In this document: in pieces, positions 1 through 8,400 of the stretch | Numbering within the stretch: the stretch's first letter is position 1 | How the letters are laid out: the number at the start of each line of letters is the position of its first letter | Position numbers and translations under genes: made by a program | NCBI GenBank assembly: GCA_021292165.1 | Contig: CM037878.1 | Location: 237,365,546-237,429,545 of the forward strand | From: Shinisaurus crocodilurus | Lineage: Eukaryota; Chordata; Lepidosauria; Squamata; Shinisauridae | DNA: 64,000 bases | Reading direction: 5' to 3' | Notes under the pieces: generated by a model | Databases searched by the model: none | What the model was told of the DNA's origin: nothing | What the model saw: only the letters and a program-made list of their open reading frames with translations

Positions 1-154
1 GTGCAACACTAAAGTAATATTGGCAGCATGCAGTGAGATAGTATGCAAAACATATTTTGTTATAATAGTTATGGGGATTTTTTTCTTGTTTTAATATTTT
101 AATGTGTAAAAGTTCTGAATTCAGAAATGATGTTTCTTGTAAAAATATCAAGAG

Positions 155-265
155 TTGGATTTAGATTTCGTCATTGAAATAAATGGGAGTAAATTTAGTC
201 ATGGATAACTCAGGTCCCATTGATATCAATGGGTCTACTCTAGGTATGACTAAATCTGAATCCAA
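155..265. repeat. Short hairpin (MITE-like) element
   Basis: A 20-bp arm at 155-174 is repeated in inverted orientation at 246-265 with two mismatches. The centre carries a perfect 18-bp palindrome at 216-233 (CCCATTGAT followed by its reverse complement). The whole would fold as a stem with an internal hairpin. No coding potential is seen. I infer a small non-autonomous interspersed repeat; the family is not identified. Confidence 0.5.
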
Positions 266-1208
266 CCCCAATACTAGTTGACATTTTCCAGTATATTTAT
301 TTTAGGCTGGGTTCTTATGCACAGGAGCCAGTGCAGCATCCCTCCTTCCCATCCTGCTGGATTGCATGAGAAGCCCAGGAGCACATGGGAGGTGCCCACA
401 GGTGCTCCTCCCCATTAACTCAGTATCTGAAAGCTGCAGGCTCATGGGCTGGCTCATGGGCCAGATCACCAAAGGCACATCCCCATCCACCCTGCAGCCT
501 CTATTCCTGAGCCTGGCCCTATCAGTCTTGACCCTGCCCCGGCTTCTCCACTGCCCCTGGACACCCTAAAGGGTGATGCTGGGCTGGGGAGGAGCTGTTG
601 TGTGCACTCCAGTCCTCACACATCTGGGTTTTTTCCACCTTACTCTACCACAGGGCTTCCCAGCCTTCTTCCATGGGCACATTTGGAATTTTGAGAGAGT
701 GCTGTGGATGCTCTCACAAAATGCCTGCCATGGGCAAGCCATGAGGGCCCCTTGCCCCTTCATAAAATAGCTGCCACGGTGGACATGGCTGGTCACTTGT
801 TTCCTAGAAAGCAAACCAGTGAGGCTAAAAGAAAAGTAACTTGGCCAGGAACCAAAGTACAAGGTACAGGTGGGGTCTGGGTTCCAAAACACAAAGCCAC
901 TCTGTTGAATCCAAATAAAGGTGGTGCTGGAGGGCAACATGTCAGCCTCCCAGTTTTTAAAAAAGAATTAAAACAAATCTTAAGTAATAAAATAAAAATC
1001 AGGAGGGGCAGAGAACCTGGCAGGTGCCAAGAGAGGTGCCTGTGGGCACGTTGGTGTCCACCAGTACCATGTTGGACACCCGAGCCATTGCAGTATAGTA
1101 AGTAGCAGTTCTGCTACAACTCCCATGCTACCAGAATAGCAGGAGTTCTGGACTTAATTAAGTATTTGTATACTTTATTTCATTTTTTAAAAGGATCCTA
1201 GAGCGGCT
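266..1208. other. No gene recognised
   Basis: This stretch gives only short open frames in several registers, without recognisable domains. It is moderately GC-rich from about 320 to 760 and AT-rich around 950-1200. No RNA gene or repeat family could be assigned by eye. Confidence 0.5.
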
Positions 1209-1272
1209 TATCAGAGGCTGCTGTGAAAAAGGCAAGTTCCATGTTGGGCATAATTAGGAAAGGAATCTATAA
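1209..1272 (+). pseudogene. Left stub of an old CR1 ORF2 (interrupted)
   Basis: The plus strand from about 1218 reads AAVKKASSMLGIIRKGI, a conserved block in the C-terminal part of CR1 ORF2, downstream of the catalytic aspartates. The match stops at the 3' end of the young minus-strand CR1 at 1271. The next block of the same protein region (NKTAKIMLPLYKSIVRPHLE) appears only at about 59470. The stub is therefore read as the left half of a relic CR1 split by insertion. Its own 5' end is truncated near 1209. Confidence 0.6.
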
Positions 1273-1362
1273 TCATAGAATCATAGAATCATAGAAAAGT
1301 AGAGTTGGAAGGGGCCTACAAGGCCATCGAGTCCAACCCCCTGCTCAATGCAGGAATCCAGG
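1271..1362 (-). promoter_or_regulatory. CR1 3' UTR and 3'-terminal repeat
   Basis: The 92 nt after the ORF2 stop include a conserved CR1 tail block (1303-1350) and end in tandem ATTCTATG-type units. In CR1 elements this terminal region is what the reverse transcriptase recognises for target-primed reverse transcription, instead of a poly(A) tail. The same tail is present at 38577-38665, at the end of the truncated copy near 32129 and on the 5S-headed SINE at 60006. Confidence 0.8.
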
Positions 1363-4233
1363 TCAAAGCATCTCTGACAGATGTCTGTCCAGCCGCACCT
1401 TGAATGCCTCCAGACTGGGAGAGCCCACCACCTCCCTAGGTAGCTGATTCCACTGTCTTATTGCTCTGACAGTCAGGAAATTTTTCCTGATGTTTAGGTG
1501 GAATCTAGGTTCCTGTAACTTGAGCCCATTATTCCGTGTCCTGCAAACTGGGATGAACGAGAAGAGATCTTTGCCCTCCTCTGTGTGACATCCCTTCAAA
1601 TACTGGAAGAGTGCGATCATATCTCCCCTCAGTCTCCTCTTCTGAAGGCTAAACATGCCCAGTTCTTTCAGTCTCTCCTCATAGGGCCTTGTTTCCAGTC
1701 CCTTTATCATCCTTGTTGCCCTCCTCTGAACCCTCTCCAGTTTGTCTATGTCCTTGTTAAAATGAGGTGCCCAGAACTGGACACAGTACTCAAGATGAGG
1801 CCTAACCAGTGCCGAGTAAAGGGGAATTATCACTTCCCGCGATTTGGAAGCTATACTTCTATTAATACAGCCCAAAATAGCATTTGCCTTCTTTGCAGCC
1901 ACGTCGCATTGCTGGCTCATATTCAGTTTGTGATCTACCACAATTCCAAGATCCTTCTCACTTGTAGTATTGTTGAGCCAAGTGTCCCCCATTCTGTAAC
2001 TCTGCATTTGGTTTCCTCTCCCTAGGTGCAGCACTTGGCATTTATCCCTGTTAAATTTCATTCTGTTGTTTTCGGCCCAGCGCTCCAGCCTATCGAGGTC
2101 ACTTTGAATTTTGTTTCTGTCTTCCAGAGTATTAGCTGTTCCACCCAACTTTGTGTCATCTGCAAATTTGATAAGCATTCCCTGTACCTCCTCATCCAAG
2201 TCATTAATAAAAATGTTGAAGAGCACCGGGCCCAGGACCGAGCCCTGTGGTACCCCGCTCGTTACCTCTCCCCAGTTTGAGAAGGAACCATTGATAAGCA
2301 CTCTTTGAGTCCGATTCTGTAGCCAATTGTGGATCCACCTGATAGTTGATCCATCTAGCCCACTCTTAGCTAGCTTACTAATCAGGATATCATGAGGCAC
2401 TTTGTCGAAAGCTTTGCTGAAGTCCAGGTATATAATGTCCACAGCATTCCCACAGTCCACAAGGGAGGTTACCCGATCAAAAAATGAGATCAGATTAGTC
2501 TGACAGGATTTGTTCTTGACAAATCCATGCTGGCTTCTAGTAATCACTGCATTGTTTTCAAGGTGCTTGCAGACTGACTTCTTTATAATCTGCTCAAAAA
2601 TCTTCCCGGGGATTGATGTCAGACTGACTGGCCTATAGTTCCCAGGTTCCTCCTTCTTGCCCTTTTTGAAGATGGGAACAACATTTGCCCTCCTCCAGTC
2701 GTCTGGCACTTCACCTGTCCTCCATGATTTCTCAAAGATAATAGACAGTGGTTCTGAGAGTTCTTCTGCCAGTTCCTTTATTACTCTAGGATGCAGCTCA
2801 TCAGGCCCTGGAGATTTAAACTCGTTCAGAGTAATCAGGTGCTCCTTGACCATTTGCCTATCAATCTCAAGCTGCAATTCTGCCCCTTCAGTCTGCATTT
2901 CAGGTTTGCCAGGGGGGTCATAGACCCTCTTTTGGGAGAAGACCGAGCCAAAGTAGGAATTGAACACTTCTGCCTTTTCTTTGTCTTCTGTTATCAATTT
3001 GCCATCCTCATTGCGTAGTTGAACCACCAGTTCTTTCTTCTGTCTTTTACTGTGCATGTATCTGAAGAAAGCTTTTTTGTTGCTTTTAGCATTCCTCGCT
3101 AACCTTAGCTCATTCTCAGCTTTAGCCTTCCTGACACTATTCCTGCAGTTCTGTGCTACCTGCCTGTACTCTTCCCCTGTAGCCTGTCCTTCCTTCCACT
3201 TCCTATACGTGTCCTTTTTTGTTTTCAGGTCATCTTTGAGTTTATTGTGAAGCCACATTGGCTTCTTCTGTTGCCCTCTGCCTTTTTTCCTTGTGGGAAT
3301 TGTTTGCAATTGTGCCTTTAAAATTTCCTTTTTTAAAAACTCCCACCCCTCCTGGGCTCCCTTTCTCGTGAGAGTCATTTGCCATGGGATCTTACTAATC
3401 ATTGTTCTGAGTTTGTTAAAATTGGCTTTCCTAAAATCCAGGGTACGTGTTTGGCTACACTCAGCTTTTGCTTCTGTTAGAATCAAGAACTCAAGTATAA
3501 CATGGTCACTTTCCCCCAGAGTTCCCGAAACTGCCACTTTATCCACTAACTCGTCTCTGTTGGTTAGAATCAGGTCAAGGATAGCCGATCCTCTAGTTCC
3601 TTCCTCCACTTTCTGTAGGAGGAAGTTATCAGCAGCACAGCTCAGGAATTTCTTGGAGGGGCCATGTTTGGCTGAATAAGTCTCCCAACAGATATCAGGG
3701 AAATTGAAGTCTCCCATTACTACCACATCGTGCCTCCTTGAAACACTGGCAATTTGTTTTTCAAAAGTTCCATCCTCGTCTTCTCCTTGATTGGGTGGTC
3801 GGTAGTAGACTCCAACCGCCATGTTCGCTTTATTCTTTGCCCCCTTTATTTTAACCCAGATGCTCTCAATGGGGCTGCCAAGCTCCTCTTCCTGTATCTC
3901 TGTGCAGAGATACGTATTTTTAACATACAGTGCAACTCCACCTCCCTTTCTGTTGCTTCTGTTCCTTTTGAACAAGTTATACCCTTCAATTGCTGTATTC
4001 CAGTCATGGGAGTCATCCCACCAGGTTTCAGTTATCCCTATCAAGTCGTACTTGCCCTCATGTATCAAGAGTTCAAGTTCGTCTTGTTTGTTGCCCATAC
4101 TCTGGGCATTAGTATAGAGACATTGAAGACTATGTGCTTTACAGTCCGACTTTCCCCCTACATTTTGTGGTAGACTATCAATGGGCACCGCTGGAGCTGT
4201 TCTCTCCATTGTGGCAAAGAGGCCTTCTTCCAT
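1363..4233 (-). CDS. CR1 ORF2: endonuclease / reverse transcriptase (copy 1)
   Basis: The 956-aa product carries the two enzymatic domains of CR1 retrotransposition. The N-terminal part (about residues 36-250) is an apurinic-type endonuclease that would nick target DNA. Visible motifs are TNAQS (41-45), ITETW with Glu69, YYRPP (143-147), GDFN with Asp175 and the terminal SDH triplet (242-244). The reverse transcriptase follows (about 475-760): NYRPVSLTS (532-540), YLDFSKAFD with catalytic Asp604, [10 protein letters not shown] (660-669) and the FADD active site (690-693). The C-terminal 200 residues are the usual CR1 tail. All catalytic residues expected from the family are present and the length is normal. 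The start chosen is the first Met, 38 bp after the ORF1 stop. The protein is identical to that of copy 2. It acts in cis on its own RNA, by family knowledge. Confidence 0.93.
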   Translation of the reverse strand: MEEGLFATMERTAPAVPIDSLPQNVGGKSDCKAHSLQCLYTNAQSMGNKQDELELLIHEGKYDLIGITETWWDDSHDWNTAIEGYNLFKRNRSNRKGGGVALYVKNTYLCTEIQEEELGSPIESIWVKIKGAKNKANMAVGVYYRPPNQGEDEDGTFEKQIASVSRRHDVVVMGDFNFPDICWETYSAKHGPSKKFLSCAADNFLLQKVEEGTRGSAILDLILTNRDELVDKVAVSGTLGESDHVILEFLILTEAKAECSQTRTLDFRKANFNKLRTMISKIPWQMTLTRKGAQEGWEFLKKEILKAQLQTIPTRKKGRGQQKKPMWLHNKLKDDLKTKKDTYRKWKEGQATGEEYRQVAQNCRNSVRKAKAENELRLARNAKSNKKAFFRYMHSKRQKKELVVQLRNEDGKLITEDKEKAEVFNSYFGSVFSQKRVYDPPGKPEMQTEGAELQLEIDRQMVKEHLITLNEFKSPGPDELHPRVIKELAEELSEPLSIIFEKSWRTGEVPDDWRRANVVPIFKKGKKEEPGNYRPVSLTSIPGKIFEQIIKKSVCKHLENNAVITRSQHGFVKNKSCQTNLISFFDRVTSLVDCGNAVDIIYLDFSKAFDKVPHDILISKLAKSGLDGSTIRWIHNWLQNRTQRVLINGSFSNWGEVTSGVPQGSVLGPVLFNIFINDLDEEVQGMLIKFADDTKLGGTANTLEDRNKIQSDLDRLERWAENNRMKFNRDKCQVLHLGRGNQMQSYRMGDTWLNNTTSEKDLGIVVDHKLNMSQQCDVAAKKANAILGCINRSIASKSREVIIPLYSALVRPHLEYCVQFWAPHFNKDIDKLERVQRRATRMIKGLETRPYEERLKELGMFSLQKRRLRGDMIALFQYLKGCHTEEGKDLFSFIPVCRTRNNGLKLQEPRFHLNIRKNFLTVRAIRQWNQLPREVVGSPSLEAFKVRLDRHLSEML

Positions 4234-4271
4234 TGGTACCCCCGAGTTTATGTCTCCCTCCCCTGTTGGAT

Positions 4272-5300
4272 TCAGTTTAAAGCCCTCCTGATTAAGTTCC
4301 TCATGCTGTGTCCAAACACATTCTTCCCAGTCCTTGTGAGGTGCAACCCATCCTTTGCCAGCAGTCCATCTTCCAGGAAGTGTAGCCCGTGGTCCCAGAA
4401 TCCAAATCCCTCACGTCGGCTCCACCTTCGTAGCCAGTCATTCACTCGGAGTATTTTTCTTTCCCTTTCTATGCCTCTTCCAAGTACTGGAAGGATGGAT
4501 GAGAAAACTATCTGGGCCCCGAAGTTCTTGAGTTCCCTTCCCAGCTCTTCAAAGTCTGCCGTGATTTCTTTGTAACTCCGCTTGGCAGTATCATTTGTAC
4601 CCACGTGGAAGAGAAGAAAGGGGTATGTGTCGGTGGGCTGCATGAGCCTCGGCAGCTGCTCTGTCACATCCTTAATCCGTGCCCCAGGGAGACAGCACAC
4701 CTGGCGAGTCCATGGGTCTTCGCGACATACTTTGGCTTCGATCCCCCGCAGGAGGGAGTCTCCCACTACGAGTACTCTTCTCTTCCTCTTGCTGTAGGCC
4801 TTGGTTTGATTGCCTCCACTTGACTGACCCTCAGCCTCTTGCTCGCTGTCACGTTGGGTGCCCGGTAATCCGTCCTCTGCAGGCTGTCCTCTGCTCTCGT
4901 CCTCAAGTACATGGAAGCGGTTCCATAGCTCCACTGCTTCCACAGGCGCAGAGTGTCTTGTAGTATTTCTGCTCCTAACAGTCACCCTTTTCCAGGGAGT
5001 TCCCCCTGGGTTATTTTCCCTTGCCTCTGCAGTCTCCGACTCCGCCTCATCCTGCCGTTGCCCTTCTGGCTCTTGTACTGTGCTTTGGTGCTGTAGATCC
5101 ACCGTTCTGTCTAAGAACTCCTCGCTTTCTCTTATGCTCCTGAGGGTTGACACTTGCTGCTCCAGTCCTCTGACCTTTTCTTCCAACAGCGTGACCAGCT
5201 TGCACTTGTTGCACGTGTAGGCCATGTTGATCTCCGGCAGGAAAACAAACATTGCACACCCCTTGCAGGTCACCACCACTGCTGAGTCCTTTCCTTCCAT
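4272..5300 (-). CDS. CR1 ORF1: zinc-ribbon / coiled-coil / SGNH esterase protein (copy 1)
   Basis: This 342-aa protein matches the CR1 ORF1 architecture. Two Cys pairs (Cys12/Cys15 and Cys30/Cys33) form a probable zinc-binding N-terminus. A heptad-rich segment at about 36-60 is a likely coiled coil for self-association. An acidic, Gln- and Glu-rich linker follows (70-165), then a basic patch KRKRR (171-175). The C-terminal half is an SGNH-type esterase: VVGDSLLRG with Ser182, HVGTND (232-237) and DGLHL with Asp317 and His320 as the presumed remaining triad. In CR1 elements ORF1 is thought to bind the RNA and, through the esterase, possibly lipids or acylated substrates; the exact role is unsettled. 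The frame is fully open and identical in copy 2. The chosen ATG is the first in frame after the AT-rich leader. Confidence 0.9.
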   Translation of the reverse strand: MEGKDSAVVVTCKGCAMFVFLPEINMAYTCNKCKLVTLLEEKVRGLEQQVSTLRSIRESEEFLDRTVDLQHQSTVQEPEGQRQDEAESETAEARENNPGGTPWKRVTVRSRNTTRHSAPVEAVELWNRFHVLEDESRGQPAEDGLPGTQRDSEQEAEGQSSGGNQTKAYSKRKRRVLVVGDSLLRGIEAKVCREDPWTRQVCCLPGARIKDVTEQLPRLMQPTDTYPFLLFHVGTNDTAKRSYKEITADFEELGRELKNFGAQIVFSSILPVLGRGIERERKILRVNDWLRRWSRREGFGFWDHGLHFLEDGLLAKDGLHLTRTGKNVFGHSMRNLIRRALN

Positions 5301-5433
5301 AGTGCTCTGTTTCTGTCTTCCTAGAATATATATATATATATATATATATATGGTTTCTTTGTTGTTTTTTTTTTTTTATTTTTTTATTTTTTTATTTTTT
5401 TTAGGGACCTCCCCCTTGACCTCCCCCCGCCGA
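5301..5433 (-). promoter_or_regulatory. CR1 5' leader between monomer array and ORF1
   Basis: This 133-bp leader separates ORF1 from the first monomer. In the sense direction it reads a G-rich stretch (5433-5404), a long A-rich tract broken by single T and C residues (about 5403-5355), a (TA)n run (5350-5326) and a short segment before the ATG. Copy 2 has the same leader at 42604-42734 but 2 bp shorter, with changes in the homopolymers and the same (TA)n. The A-rich tract resembles a fossil poly(A) junction between two fused sequences; this is inference. Confidence 0.6.
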
Positions 5434-8400
5434 ACTCCGCTGCCAAACTCCTGTTTGCTCTCCCTGTTCGCTCGCTCTGTTCGCTCGCTCTCTGGGAGCC
5501 TGCTTGCCTTTTCACAGTCCCAAAAACAGTCCCAAAAACAGCTGGAGCCTCTCTCCTGTTGTGCTCCTGCTCAGCTGGGAGTCAGGAACAGAATGAGCTC
5601 CCAGGCCACGCCCTGCAATCAGCCCCACTTCCTGCAATCAATCAGCTGCAATCAGCCCCAGGTAGTTGCAGTCAGCAGGAGCTTCTGCTCAACAGAATGA
5701 GCTCTCAGGCCACGCCTTTCCCTTGCAGCACTTGTTGTTGTACTACTCCGCTGCCAAACTCCTGTTTGCTCTCCCTGTTCGCTCGCTCTGTTCGCTCGCT
5801 CTCTGGGAGCCTGCTTGCCTTTTCACAGTCCCAAAAACAGTCCCAAAAACAGCTGGAGCCTCTCTCCTGTTGTGCTCCTGCTCAGCTGGGAGTCAGGAAC
5901 AGAATGAGCTCCCAGGCCACGCCCTGCAATCAGCCCCACTTCCTGCAATCAATCAGCTGCAATCAGCCCCAGGTAGTTGCAGTCAGCAGGAGCTTCTGCT
6001 CAACAGAATGAGCTCTCAGGCCACGCCTTTCCCTTGCAGCACTTGTTGTTGTACTACTCCGCTGCCAAACTCCTGTTTGCTCTCCCTGTTCGCTCGCTCT
6101 GTTCGCTCGCTCTCTGGGAGCCTGCTTGCCTTTTCACAGTCCCAAAAACAGTCCCAAAAACAGCTGGAGCCTCTCTCCTGTTGTGCTCCTGCTCAGCTGG
6201 GAGTCAGGAACAGAATGAGCTCCCAGGCCACGCCCTGCAATCAGCCCCACTTCCTGCAATCAATCAGCTGCAATCAGCCCCAGGTAGTTGCAGTCAGCAG
6301 GAGCTTCTGCTCAACAGAATGAGCTCTCAGGCCACGCCTTTCCCTTGCAGCACTTGTTGTTGTACTACTCCGCTGCCAAACTCCTGTTTGCTCTCCCTGT
6401 TCGCTCGCTCTGTTCGCTCGCTCTCTGGGAGCCTGCTTGCCTTTTCACAGTCCCAAAAACAGTCCCAAAACAGCTGGAGCCTCTCTCCTGTTGTGCTCCT
6501 GCTCAGCTGGGAGTCAGGAACAGAATGAGCTCCCAGGCCACGCCCTGCAATCAGCCCCACTTCCTGCAATCAATCAGCTGCAATCAGCCCCAGGTAGTTG
6601 CAGTCAGCAGGAGCTTCTGCTCAACAGAATGAGCTCTCAGGCCACGCCTTTCCCTTGCAGCACTTGTTGTTGTACTACTCCGCTGCCAAACTCCTGTTTG
6701 CTCTCCCTGTTCGCTCGCTCTGTTCGCTCGCTCTCTGGGAGCCTGCTTGCCTTTTCACAGTCCCAAAAACAGTCCCAAAAACAGCTGGAGCCTCTCTCCT
6801 GTTGTGCTCCTGCTCAGCTGGGAGTCAGGAACAGAATGAGCTCCCAGGCCACGCCCTGCAATCAGCCCCACTTCCTGCAATCAATCAGCTGCAATCAGCC
6901 CCAGGTAGTTGCAGTCAGCAGGAGCTTCTGCTCAACAGAATGAGCTCTCAGGCCACGCCTTTCCCTTGCAGCACTTGTTGTTGTACTACTCCGCTGCCAA
7001 ACTCCTGTTTGCTCTCCCTGTTCGCTCGCTCTGTTCGCTCGCTCTCTGGGAGCCTGCTTGCCTTTTCACAGTCCCAAAAACAGTCCCAAAAACAGCTGGA
7101 GCCTCTCTCCTGTTGTGCTCCTGCTCAGCTGGGAGTCAGGAACAGAATGAGCTCCCAGGCCACGCCCTGCAATCAGCCCCACTTCCTGCAATCAATCAGC
7201 TGCAATCAGCCCCAGGTAGTTGCAGTCAGCAGGAGCTTCTGCTCAACAGAATGAGCTCTCAGGCCACGCCTTTCCCTTGCAGCACTTGTTGTTGTACTAC
7301 TCCGCTGCCAAACTCCTGTTTGCTCTCCCTGTTCGCTCGCTCTGTTCGCTCGCTCTCTGGGAGCCTGCTTGCCTTTTCACAGTCCCAAAAACAGTCCCAA
7401 AAACAGCTGGAGCCTCTCTCCTGTTGTGCTCCTGCTCAGCTGGGAGTCAGGAACAGAATGAGCTCCCAGGCCACGCCCTGCAATCAGCCCCACTTCCTGC
7501 AATCAATCAGCTGCAATCAGCCCCAGGTAGTTGCAGTCAGCAGGAGCTTCTGCTCAACAGAATGAGCTCTCAGGCCACGCCTTTCCCTTGCAGCACTTGT
7601 TGTTGTACTACTCCGCTGCCAAACTCCTGTTTGCTCTCCCTGTTCGCTCGCTCTGTTCGCTCGCTCTCTGGGAGCCTGCTTGCCTTTTCACAGTCCCAAA
7701 AACAGTCCCAAAAACAGCTGGAGCCTCTCTCCTGTTGTGCTCCTGCTCAGCTGGGAGTCAGGAACAGAATGAGCTCCCAGGCCACGCCCTGCAATCAGCC
7801 CCACTTCCTGCAATCAATCAGCTGCAATCAGCCCCAGGTAGTTGCAGTCAGCAGGAGCTTCTGCTCAACAGAATGAGCTCTCAGGCCACGCCTTTCCCTT
7901 GCAGCACTTGTTGTTGTACTACTCCGCTGCCAAACTCCTGTTTGCTCTCCCTGTTCGCTCGCTCTGTTCGCTCGCTCTCTGGGAGCCTGCTTGCCTTTTC
8001 ACAGTCCCAAAAACAGTCCCAAAAACAGCTGGAGCCTCTCTCCTGTTGTGCTCCTGCTCAGCTGGGAGTCAGGAACAGAATGAGCTCCCAGGCCACGCCC
8101 TGCAATCAGCCCCACTTCCTGCAATCAATCAGCTGCAATCAGCCCCAGGTAGTTGCAGTCAGCAGGAGCTTCTGCTCAACAGAATGAGCTCTCAGGCCAC
8201 GCCTTTCCCTTGCAGCACTTGTTGTTGTACTACTCCGCTGCCAAACTCCTGTTTGCTCTCCCTGTTCGCTCGCTCTGTTCGCTCGCTCTCTGGGAGCCTG
8301 CTTGCCTTTTCACAGTCCCAAAAACAGTCCCAAAAACAGCTGGAGCCTCTCTCCTGTTGTGCTCCTGCTCAGCTGGGAGTCAGGAACAGAATGAGCTCCC

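Noticed and set aside
302..1105. Overlapping frames of 60-133 codons on both strands
   Set aside because: No conserved motif, no splice-bounded structure that I can support, and open frames of this size are expected by chance in GC-richer sequence.
1261..1275. Perfect target site duplication around CR1 copy 1 and the right flank of copy 2
   Set aside because: The candidate duplicates (ATCTATAAT and ATTGCCAAT) match at only five of nine positions. CR1 insertions often lack clear duplications, so I use the protein continuity of the relic and not this as evidence.
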